Of a DNA stretch of 64,000 nt, positions 10,307 to 19,446 are shown piece by piece. The position numbers and the translations under genes were made by a program. This stretch comes from Rhynchopus sp. YZ270_cl-10. Taxonomy: Eukaryota > Euglenozoa > Diplonemea > Diplonemida > Diplonemidae. The notes below the pieces were generated by a model, which made no database searches, was not told the origin of the DNA, and saw only the letters and a program-made list of their open reading frames with translations. Within the stretch, counting starts at the first letter, position 1; each line of letters starts with the position of its first letter. Where the stretch lies: positions 1,643,598-1,707,597 of the forward strand of contig OZ037834.1 in assembly GCA_964035575.1 (NCBI GenBank). Reading direction: 5' to 3'.

Positions 10307-10924
10307 CCAGGGTCCTAGCTTGGTTTTGGAAAAAAATGCCAAATCTGGGTCAGAATTTTTTTTTTGGGTCAGCAGAGGTTTTGGGCCTTGGGGGGCTTGT
10401 CTTGGCTTTTTTGGGTTTTCCGAGCTCTACCCTCACTGTGGTGGGGTCATTTCAGAAAAATGGACAAGTTCTTGACTGATACAAATTTTGGCCACTACGA
10501 CTAGTGAGTTGCTCACAACGTTAAGTGGAACGCTACTATAACCATAAAAATCACTCCCCGTTCATAGATCACCAACACAAAATATATAAAATGGCGCCGC
10601 AGGCGAAAAAAATTAGGGTACGGTGTAAAAATGTAGCTTTTTACACCACAGAGTCACTCTACGAACCCTTTTTTGCGGAGCAAAAAAGGAAAAATGGCGC
10701 CGCAGGCAAAAAAAATTGGGTCCAGCCCTGGACGGTGCCGGATTTTTTTGTCGATATTTTTTTTCTTACCCCAGAAAAGGTGGTGGGCCCCCCCAAAGAG
10801 GGGAAAAAATCAGAATTTCCCAATTTCCAAATTAATTAATTCCCTTTTTTTTTTTTTTTCGTGGGTCGCGACCCAGGCACTTGGGTCAGCTTGACCCACT
10901 GACCCAGGCAAGCTAGGACTCTGG
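10307..10924. mobile_element. 618-bp TIR element with AACTA duplication
   Basis: The ends CCAGGGTCCTAGCTTGG and CAAGCTAGGACTCTGG are imperfect inverted repeats. AACTA flanks both sides (10302-10306 and 10925-10929), consistent with a 5-bp target duplication. The interior carries a cassette (about 10570-10740) also found at 39497-39655. Confidence 0.7.
10570..10740 (+). repeat. dispersed cassette with ATGGCGCCGCAGGC direct repeats
   Basis: The stretch starts and ends with a GGCGCCGCAGGC-plus-A-run unit. Between them are TACGGTGTAAAAAT, CACCACAGAGTCACTC and the palindrome TTTTTTGC-GGA-GCAAAAAA. A close copy in the same orientation lies at 39497-39655. Confidence 0.85.
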
Positions 10925-11138
10925 AACTACACAAAAAAATAAGACAAAAAGGAGCCGGATTTTGGAGGCAAAATTATGCTCCCTTTTACAAAAAAGAGGA
11001 AAGTATTTGAAAGATTGCGATGTGCACCTCCCTTTTTTTTTAGTGAGGCTCATCCGTCTTTTCAAGCCTTTTCCTTTTTCTCTTTTTTTTTTTTTTCTTT
11101 TTTTTTTTCTGAGCACGGTGGCCCATTCCTACCCTTAG

Positions 11139-11243
11139 GGTAGGGTCCGCGGGGGGTACCCCATGGGGTACCCCCCAGACTACCCCATGGGGTACCCCCC
11201 AGACTACCCCCGGGGGTACCCCCTGGGGTACCCCGCGCGGACC
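11139..11243. repeat. GGGGTACCCC palindrome array
   Basis: Six to seven overlapping GGGGTACCCC-type palindromes alternate with AGACTACC and GCGGACCCT spacers. It adjoins the ACAGGTAC array. Confidence 0.85.
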
Positions 11244-11261
11244 CTGACTGGCACTGGGGGT

Positions 11262-11600
11262 ACACAGGTACACAGGTACACAGGTACACAGGTACACAGG
11301 TACACAGGTACACAGGTACACAGGTACACAGGTACACAGGTACACAGGTACACAGGTACACAGGTACACAGGTACACAGGTACACAGGTACACAGGTACA
11401 CAGGTACACAGGTACACAGGTACACAGGTACACAGGTACACAGGTACACAGGTACACAGGTACACAGGTACACAGGTACACAGGTACACAGGTACACAGG
11501 TACACAGGTACACAGGTACACAGGTACACAGGTACACAGGTACACAGGTACACAGGTACACAGGTACACAGGTACACAGGTACACAGGTACACAGGTACA
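11262..11600. repeat. perfect (ACAGGTAC)n minisatellite, about 42 copies
   Basis: The 8-bp unit runs without visible variation for about 338 bp. Because 8 is not a multiple of 3, every frame on both strands is open as an 8-residue repeat (VHRYTGTQ or YLCTCVPV types). I treat these long open frames as by-products. Each unit contains CAGGTA, the core of a 5' splice site. Confidence 0.97.
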
Positions 11601-11796
11601 GCCAGAGTGCCAGAGTCAAGGGTCCGCGCGGGGTCCGCCCCCCGATGACATAACGAAATATCGCTTGAAAATACCGTTCAATATATGTTGCTTGGTGTGC
11701 ATGAAGAAGGACACACAAGGTATATCAAACGATAAATCAATCAGATAAACGTTACATCATCGGAAAATTGTTGGCACCGCCCCCCTGTCTTCGTAT

Positions 11797-12597
11797 TTAT
11801 TACCCCGTCGACAGGCCAAACAGCGTTGGGCTCAGAAGAAGCAGTGCAAGACAGTCACTGGGGATCAACATGAGAACCAACTCCCAACAACACAGGCTAC
11901 CGAAGTAGCAGGTGGGGTGTTGCGGGTGTTTGGGGTGAGAAAATCGATTTTGGTAAGTTGCAGCAGAACATTCTTAAGTTCGCACTAGTCGAGAGAGGCT
12001 TACCCGCTGCAGTGAAGCAGTGCACCCATTTAAGGGTGGAGAAGCGTGACACGCACATACAAGTATGTACGTTACTTCAACAAAGGCTGAATTCTGGTAA
12101 TTCTAAGGGATGTGAATTCAGCCACCACGCAGGTAGTGTTTTAAGGTTCCTCGCTTTGTGCTGCACAGCGGACTCATGACACAAAGGAGTTGCCCCCGCT
12201 CTCTTTCGCGCAAACTTAAGAAAATTCTGAAGTAACTACAACCTGGCGTGCGGGTACAGATGGATTGCTTTGTTCTTTCCTCAAAGTCATTTCTGATCTC
12301 TCGGGTCTGTACTACCGTCAGTGTTTAGATAAGCATCCACTTGACTCGTTCTAACAACCGTTGAAATCTAGAACAAAACAATACACTGCCCCTTCTCACA
12401 CCAAGCCGCCATGCTTCAAGAGCATGCCCTGGGCAAAAAATACTGTGACAAAAATTGGTTTTCTGGGGGAACGCGATATTTTCTTGTGCCTACTGTAGTC
12501 CTCCGCAAGAGCAGAGGACAGACTTTCCGGATCCCGAAGTCGAATTTTTTGCACTAGCTATGCTCCCTGGGTTAATGGCTATAGCAGTGACTGACTA
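11797..12597. repeat. segmental duplication, copy A
   Basis: Blocks match 14580-15297 in the same order and orientation: GACAGGCCAAAC near 11811, GTGTTTGGGGTG near 11924, GAACAAAACAA near 12371, ATGCTTCAAGAGCATGCC near 12412, TTTTCTGGGGGAACGC near 12461, and GCTATAGCAGTGACTGACTA near 12576. The parts between are diverged by indels. No intact gene; I cannot name the element. Confidence 0.75.
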
Positions 12598-13270
12598 AGA
12601 GTTTCATAATAATTGGGGCGGTCTATGGGGTGGGTTAATGGAAAAATTGGTTTAAAAACCCAACTTTTGCGGTCCCCACCCGGTTTGCAATAATTGCACC
12701 AGCTCTATCGGCACTGTTTCGCTGTCACGATGAAGGGTCGTCGGTTCGGGTACCTGTTGAGAGAAATTGAGTGCAAAAGTAGAGACTACAACAAAAAAAA
12801 TCAAACAAACAAACAAGAAGCCGCTCCGTACCTCTTCCATGCAAAAAAGAAAGTAAAAGACTGCCCTTCCTCAGTCCGGAAGTAGCACCTCATCCGGTTC
12901 CCTGACGTAAAAGAGTTGTAGAGGTTACGAGATGCCATGATAAAAAAGTAAAAGTGACAATTTTGACAATAAAAATATGCTTCGATTTACATCCGAGCGG
13001 GACAAAGGCGAAAAGGGGGAGCGGGGGTGTAAAAACCGGGGCTTAAAAACATACCTTGCAGCACTCGCTCGGCCTACTCTCCAGGTACGAGAACATCACT
13101 GCACGAACAATCCCACTGATACTGATACCTGCATTCTATTTGTTGCCACATGGTAAAAATGACCAAAACTTCGACCAATTTTTTTTTTCTTCACAATTTG
13201 CTCATTGAGGCTTTGTATTTTTTGGGCCATTTATGACCTACCACGCCCGATTTTGGGCGAGAAGAAAAAA

Positions 13271-13390
13271 AAATTTGGGTCAAAAATCGACGCGTCTTTG
13301 GTAAAATCACGACTTTTCGGGCGCGAAACTACGTTTTAGACCCCCACAGATGCTCAAAAGTGCCAAATTTTGCTTTTAATGGCCTCAAAG
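13271..13390 (+). repeat. dispersed repeat (GTTTTAGACCCCCACAGATG family), copy 1
   Basis: The strongest block is GTTTTAGACCCCCACAGATG to TTTTAATGGCCTCAAA, with GTCAAAAATCGACG upstream. Copies at 13656-13845 and 16230-16423 have the same orientation; this one breaks off early into a GATCACGGGAGC segment. Confidence 0.85.
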
Positions 13391-13560
13391 GATCACGGGA
13401 GCACCCCTCGTAATTACGAGGGCTCCCCACGCCGTGACGTCGTCATTGCGCGCGTAATTTCCGACGTATGCGGGCGTGGTTGGTCATAAAATGGCCCAAA
13501 AACCCCAAACAAAACCTCAGATTGACCAAATCGAGGAAAAATTGTCAAGTCGAAATTTCA
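13391..13560. repeat. palindrome-bearing AT/GC mixed stretch
   Basis: CCTCGTAATTACGAGG is a perfect palindrome, followed by CpG-rich ACGCCGTGACGTCGTC. It may be the end of another small element. Confidence 0.4.
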
Positions 13561-13655
13561 GCCAAAATACGGTCATTTTGGTTATACCCCGCGGTGTATG
13601 CAGTAGCTAGAACACGTACACAGCTAAGTTCCTAAGCGATTTCCTTCACATTTTT

Positions 13656-13845
13656 CATGAAAAATTGGTCAAAAATCGACTTGTCTTTGGTAAAAAAACC
13701 ACGAAAAATCGGCTGCGCAAAACCACGTTTTAGACCCCCACAGATGCTCAAAAGTGCCAAATTTTGCTTTTAATGGCCTCAAATCGTCGAAATTAGGCCT
13801 ATATAGGGCAAAAAAAAATTTTTGAGAGTCCCTTTCCCTGGGAGG
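13656..13845 (+). repeat. dispersed repeat (GTTTTAGACCCCCACAGATG family), copy 2
   Basis: Matches copy 3 beyond the core, through AAATCGTCGAAATTAG to GAGAGTCCCTTTCCCTGGGA. Both are followed by GGTACC or GTAATTAC palindromes. Confidence 0.85.
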
Positions 13846-13859
13846 CAATAGCCACCGGG

Positions 13860-13925
13860 TGTGCAGGGGGTACCCCGGGGGGTACCCCCCAGGGTCCGCG
13901 GGGGTACCCCATGCACGGCGGGGTC
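13860..13925. repeat. GGGGTACCCC palindrome array
   Basis: Three GGTACC-centred palindromes with GGTCCGCGGG between them, a short version of the arrays at 11139 and 16560. Confidence 0.8.
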
Positions 13926-13934
13926 CACACACCC

Positions 13935-14045
13935 GAGGGTCCGTAAATTTTACGGACCCTCTTTACGGACCCTCAAGTGCGGACCCGGGTCCGTAATTAC
14001 GTACCCTAGGGTCCGTAATTACGGACCCTAGGGTACGTAATTACG
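13935..14045. repeat. GTCCGTAATTACGGAC palindrome array
   Basis: Units of GGGTCCGTAATTACGGACCC and TACGTAATTACGTA types alternate with TAGG junctions. A second array lies at 16424-16525. Confidence 0.85.
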
Positions 14046-14579
14046 TGGTCTAAGGTGGGAAATCACTGTTTGGATGTGTGACTGCTGGTCGAAAAGCCCT
14101 GGGAGCAAACCGAGTGGTACACAGGTACCACATGATAGACCATGATCATGTGGGCCTATCCCAAGTTACATACCGAAAAAAGTCGTGAGCTCGGTTAGTT
14201 GTCAAAGACGTCTTCCACCATGCACTGAGGAGATAATGATCCAACAATTTACAAGAAAGATTACTTAACCTACTGCTGGAAATTGCCAGGTCGTAGTAAC
14301 ACACAAAGTGTGCCTCCGTTCGGGAAGACCGGATATTCTAGAGACCAAAAAGGCCTCAAGAATATCTTCCGGTAGTCAAGGTATAACCGAGTGAACGGCC
14401 CAAGACCCCCGTGGAGAAGTTAAATGTTGTAATGCTATCAAGTAGAAACTGCGAACACTGTCTTACCCTCCTCAATACATGGTGGAATATTTCTTTGACA
14501 ACAAACCGAGCTCAAGAGTTTTTAAACTTCCCTGAGGGAATGCGAGACGCAAAATTTACCACCAGACCCTGTCTTCGTG

Positions 14580-15297
14580 CACCTTCGGTGCAACGCTGCA
14601 GACAGGCCAAACTGCGTTGGACTCAGAGGAATGCCTGCTGTGCAGTGTATCAATGAGAACCAAGTCCCAGCAACAAGGGGCGCCTTTTGGCGGGCGTTGT
14701 TGAGGGTGTTTGGGGTGCAAAGTTTTCCACAATTTTGATGCGCGGGTACAGAAGTGTTGTCTTGTTCTTTCATCTTTAGGAATGTAAATGTCAATCGCGT
14801 TTAACTACCACTAGGGCTTGTTCAGTGAACCCACGAGGGGTCGAAGGGGGTTGGTTATCCCATAGCTATCAAAGGTTGTGTCGACCAGGCTAATCCACTA
14901 TGTTACGCTGTACGTTGTTAAATCCGAAGAAATAACACTTTAGCAGCCGCAGGAAGTTTGTTAAAAAGAGTGCCTCACGCTACACAAACCACCACCCGCG
15001 ATTGACTTAGATGTTATAACAAAGAGAATTCAGAACAAAACAACACCCTGCCCCATACACACTAAATTGTCATGCTTCAAGAGCATGCCTGGGCCAAAAT
15101 TACTGTTGACCAAAAAGGCAACAAGACCACCCACAAGGAGTGTGAATTGTGCACTGGTTTTCTGGGGGAACGCAATATTTTCTTGTGTCTAGTCCTCCGC
15201 AAGCAGAGGACAGACTTTCCGGAAGGTTTCCAAAGTCGAATTTCTTGCACTAGCTATGCTCCCTTGGTTAATGGCTATAGCAGTGACTGACTAAGTG
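14580..15297. repeat. segmental duplication, copy B
   Basis: This is the direct partner of 11797-12597. It retains an open stretch of 72 codons (15072-15290, + strand) with a CELC pair (ECELCTGFLGE), which is disrupted in copy A. No recognisable domain. Confidence 0.75.
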
Positions 15298-15552
15298 TAC
15301 CCACCCCCCTCCACCCAGATCTTCGTCCGCAAACTCAGAATAGATTGATGCGGGTAGATTTTGAGTTGTTGAATGTCGGACCGCGGTGAAGCTTCTCATC
15401 GCAATCGCGGGTGCAGTTCAGACTTCACGATCCTGTATAAGTGTAAATGTGGGGTGTGATTAAGTTATGGTATACAAACGTAGTAGTCGGGAAAGGTGAG
15501 GTTAATAAAAAAGGCTATTTATTGCCGTGAAATAAGATAGATTTTTTCCACG

Positions 15553-15809
15553 CTACAGGTCGAGAGAGTGACCTGCTGCACAAATGGTTCGAGTGAAGCG
15601 AGGTGAATTATGTGAAGCAGGTAACGAGCGCCTGTGGAACCAAATAGAAACGTAACACTCATCACACGATAAAACCCATGGGAGAGGTTGTGGTGAAACG
15701 CACACACCTCGACCTGAGGAGTGGCTCTGCAGCGCGGTTCGTCCCCAGAACCGCAAGTGTGTTCAAAATGCTTTGTTTCTATTTCCTCCTTCATGTCATG
15801 AGGTGACAC
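15553..15809 (-). repeat. repeat fragment, inverted partner of 63688-63850
   Basis: The minus strand reads ATGAAGGAGGAAATAGAAAC and on to the ACCTCTCCCATGGG region, matching 63688-63850 with small indels. The translation around HFEHT and RVMSV is shared. It looks like a piece of a mobile element of unknown type. Confidence 0.75.
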
Positions 15810-16012
15810 AAAATGATTGGTGCGTAAAAAAATAGCTATTTAATAGTGTGAACATTACGCGTTTATTTCGAGTTGAAAACACGAACAAGTTGAAATATGC
15901 GGCATTTTTTTGTTCAATCTTCACTAGTAACTGAAAGTTAAACATAATTACATACCTTGTCTTCCCCGTAACCTGCGCCTTCGCTGCTTTTAAGGTGCTT
16001 TCTCTGGGTGCC

Positions 16013-16135
16013 CAGTACCCAGTACCCAGTACCCAGTACCCAGTACCCAGTACCCAGTACCCAGTACCCAGTACCCAGTACCCAGTACCCAGTACCCAGT
16101 CACAGGTACACAGATACACAGGTACACAGGTAAAA
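16013..16135. repeat. (CCCAGTA)n minisatellite with ACAGGTAC tail
   Basis: About twelve copies of the 7-bp unit CCCAGTA run to about 16100, followed by a few ACAGGTAC-type units as at 11262. Confidence 0.93.
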
Positions 16136-16229
16136 CCCGTTAAAATTGTGTGTGAAAGTTAAAAATAGCTATATTTGCATTTCATTGAGGACACATAGGC
16201 CCACCAAGGGCAATTTTGTGATGTCAAAA

Positions 16230-16423
16230 AAATTTTTTTTCGGCCCAAAAATTGACTTGTTTTCGGTAAAACCCACTAAAAATTGTGGTACTCTAAACTG
16301 CGTTTTAGACCCCCACAGATGCTCAAAAGTGCCAAATTTTGCTTTTAATGGCCTCAAATCGTCGAAATTAGCCCTAAACGGGGGCAAAAAAAAATTTTCG
16401 AGAGTCCCTTTCCCTGGGAGGCT
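16230..16423 (+). repeat. dispersed repeat (GTTTTAGACCCCCACAGATG family), copy 3
   Basis: Third copy; it runs directly into a GTAATTAC palindrome array. Confidence 0.85.
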
Positions 16424-16525
16424 CCGTAATTACGTACCCTAGGGTCCGTAATTACGGACCCTAGGGTCCGTAATTACGGACCCTAGGGTACGTAATTACG
16501 TACCCTAGGGTACGTAATGACACTC
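16424..16525. repeat. GTCCGTAATTACGGAC palindrome array
   Basis: Four to five palindromes of TCCGTAATTACGGA or TACGTAATTACGTA form, joined by CCCTAGGG, itself a palindrome. Confidence 0.88.
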
Positions 16526-16559
16526 CGTAAAGAGGGAGTGTCCTAACATGCCGTTTTAC

Positions 16560-16812
16560 GGACCCTCGGGGTGTGCGGACCCCGCCGTGTGGGGTACCCC
16601 CGCGGACCCTGAGGGGTACCCCATGGGGTACCCCCGCGGACCCTGGGGGGTACCCCTCGGGGTACCCCAAACCCCCCAAAGGGTACCCCGCGCGGACCCT
16701 ACCCAACCCTGTGGGGTACCCCCTGGGGTAGCCCACGCGAGGGGGTACCCCCCGCGGACCCTACCCTGCGGGGTACCCCTTTTGGGGGTACCCCCGGGGG
16801 TACCCCCAAAAG
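16560..16812. repeat. GGGGTACCCC palindrome array
   Basis: At least ten GGTACC-centred palindromes separated by GCGGACCCT-type spacers. This is the longest of the three arrays. Confidence 0.88.
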
Positions 16813-17006
16813 GGTCTGCTGGGCCACCGTGAGAGCAGATACCCCGTCTTTGCTTCTCGATAGAATGCCTGTTTACATATTTTTGTTTATTTTTTTTCTT
16901 TTGTGATTTTTATGGGAATATTTGTATTGATCTCCCTCCTCCTATGCTATCAATTCATTGATTGCATATGTGAAATGCTTTTTTTGTTTTTGGGTACATT
17001 TAGTGT

Positions 17007-17052
17007 ACCCTATTATACCATTTATTCAGTAGAATAGTTAGTATATGAAACA
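17007..17052 (+). repeat. dispersed repeat shared with 46457-46502
   Basis: TATTATACCAT, TATTCAGTAGAATAGTTAG and TATATGAAACAA are shared with one or two differences, in the same orientation. TATTC-AGTA-GAATA forms a hairpin, so this may be an eighth module family. Confidence 0.75.
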
Positions 17053-17290
17053 AGTTTTTTCTCCCAAATGGTAGTTTAATACTTTTAGGTTTAGGTACAT
17101 TCCAAACCTTCCTCCTTCCCCCCCATCCCAATTGAGACGGTGCATGTGTCCACTGCTGGACATACTATCACCCATACCCCCCTTTTGTTAGTGGTTTGCC
17201 TCTCTCTACTGCAGCAGAGACGTTAGCACTTTTCAACTTCTTTTTGTTTTTTGCCGTTCATCCCCCCCCATCCCCTTCCTTGCCTTTGCA

Positions 17291-17384
17291 CACGATGGTG
17301 AGGTAAATGATTTGACTTATGGTTTTGTGGTTTCACCTTTGGTTGAAATGAAGTAAAAACCTCAAATTATGTACTTCACCATCG
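17291..17384. mobile_element. small TIR element (CGATGGTGA ends)
   Basis: CACGATGGTGAGGTAAATGA and ATGTACTTCACCATCGT are inverted. The element at 62686-62785 belongs to the same family and shares GTGGTTTCAC-like interior sequence. Confidence 0.6.
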
Positions 17385-17552
17385 TACACGATTCGAGTGC
17401 AACCGCCGTGCATCGTTTCAGTATGTTTGATACGTAGCTTTGAACCCGAGAAGTTTGTGTTCTTTTCTTATTCTGTTTTTGCACACTGTGAAAAAAAAAG
17501 GCTTCGGCCAATATTGAGTACGGACCCGAATTCTCCCACCTGGTGGGGTTAC

Positions 17553-17585
17553 TCGGCGATTGTCGATACAACAAACAAAAAAAAA
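17553..17585 (+). repeat. S6 module copy
   Basis: GCGATTGTCGATACAACAA and an A-rich tail, preceded by CCCACC-TGGTGGGG pairing. Confidence 0.7.
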
Positions 17586-18526
17586 CACTCCTTTCTTTGG
17601 TGTCTTCGCTGATAGAGGGGGGAAAAGAAGGGCAATGTGTTGCCTTGTGGTATATTATGAACTTTTCTTTTAGTTAGAGTGCATCTCCTGGCGAGGGCGT
17701 TTTCTACACTTTTCAACTTTTTTTTTTGGATTTTTTTTTATTCATCTCTTTGCGACAGTTCATTGTATTTATAAACAAAACAAGGGGCGCGGTGTGTAGG
17801 TCCCCTCCTCATTTATCCTCCCTCATTTTTTTAAATTTTTTTTTGAAAAACTTTATGACCTCTTTGTGTGGCGTACTTTCATTGCGGAATAACGTCCTTT
17901 TTTTCTTCTTTTTTTTACAATCCCTTTTTTGTGTCATTTTTTTTGAAGTATCGGGTGGATGTAAGGTAATGTACCTGTCGTCTGTAGAGTTCAACCTTCA
18001 ACGTTACTTTTTTAAAAAGTATTTGATTTTTTTGTGTTTTTTCATCCAGGGCTGGCAGAGCTGGTAAGTCGGGGGTGTCTGCATCAATAACTGCCATTTT
18101 TTTTTTTTTTGTAAATTTCTGTTGTGCTTTTCTCATTCTTTGAAATGGAAAGTAAAAAATGAAATTAGTTATTCCTGTAGATGCTTCAAAGCACAGAAAC
18201 ACCACACAACGTAATCCCACGAACGTACTAAAAAGATCCTTTTTTATAAAAAGGATTTATTACTCCCATCTAAAAGACTAGAAACACTTGTTACACAAGC
18301 ATTTTCTAGAATTTAGGAGGCTCCACAAAGAGCATAGACCAAGTTTTCCTTTTTTTACAACGTTATCTCCCCCCCTCCCCCTCTCCCACCTCCCCCTCCC
18401 CTTCCCCTTCCCCTTCCCCTTCCCAGACGCACGTACCAAGAAACAACGTCGGATTTAACAAACTTTACAAATTTTTTTTTAAAATTTTTTTCTCTTCCCC
18501 TTCCCTTCCTCCCTTTAACGTTTTTA

Positions 18527-19029
18527 CACGGGTCGGGAAAGATCTTTTTTTTTTTTTTTTTTTTCGAGAAAAAAAATCCTCTTCTCCCGAAAAAAAAAAA
18601 AAAAAAAAGATTTTTGGGAGAAAAAAAAAAAGAGAAAAGATTTGAAAATCCTGGGAAAATCCTGAAAAAATCCTGAAAAATCCTGGAAAAATCCATGAAA
18701 TTTCATGAAAAATCTCGAGATCTTGAGAAATCTTTGAAAAAAAAAAAAAAGATTTTCAAAATCTTTTTTTTTTTTTTTCCCAAAAAGATTTTTCAAAATC
18801 CCAAAAATCTTTTTTATCTTTTTTTTGAGAAAAAAAAGATTTTCAAGATCTTTTTCATCTTTTTTTCTCTTTTTTTCCTTTTTTTTTCAGGATTTTTCAA
18901 AGATCTCAAAGATCTCGAGAGATCCTGAAAAAAAAAGACAAAAATCCTGAAAATCTTGATTTTTTTTTTTTTTCTCCCGAGATTCTCGAAAAAAGACAAA
19001 AAAAGACAAAAGATCTTTCCCGACCCGTG
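18527..19029. mobile_element. 503-bp foldback element of extreme low complexity
   Basis: The ends CACGGGTCGGGAAAGATCTT and AAGATCTTTCCCGACCCGTG are perfect inverted repeats. TTTTTA flanks both sides (18521-18526 and 19030-19035), a likely 6-bp target duplication. The interior is made of short complementary blocks such as GATTTTTCAAAG, CTCGAGA and AATCCTGAAAA between T-runs and A-runs, so the whole element can fold back. Confidence 0.8.
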
Positions 19030-19446
19030 TTTTTACCCTTTTAAAAAAATGGTGGAAATAGTGGAAAATCTTTGGTGTTATACACAAAAATGCAAAGTTT
19101 TCAAAAAAAAAAAACCGAGTATTTTTTTTGTGTAAATCATCACCCCTTCGAAGGTGAGGAGATTCCGCTGATTACAACAACGTTTCAAAAAAAAAAAAAA
19201 ACAAAGCAAAAAAGAAAGGGTAAAGCAAAAGCAAAACAAAAAAACAAAAAAGAAGCCAAAAATAACACACGAAAAATGACTTCAAAAAAAAAAAAAATAG
19301 GATCTTTTCCCACCACATATTATACAAAACCCTTTCCCCTCTCTCCACGACACACAATCACACCACAGGGACAAAAAAAGGCCCCAAAAAATACACAAAA
19401 AACACACTGCTTATGCAGTAAAAAAAGAACACAAAGACAATACACA

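Noticed and set aside
11262-11600. Possible CRISPR-like array
   Set aside because: The repeat is a gapless 8-bp tandem without spacers, in a eukaryotic sequence.
11040-11718. Long open frames on both strands giving YLCTCVPV or VHRYTGTQ repeats
   Set aside because: They are translations of the 8-bp ACAGGTAC array, open in every frame.
19072-19446. N-terminal extension of PWP2
   Set aside because: The translation is Lys/Phe low-complexity from A- and T-runs, and an acceptor-like AG lies inside; PWP2 homology begins at 19447.
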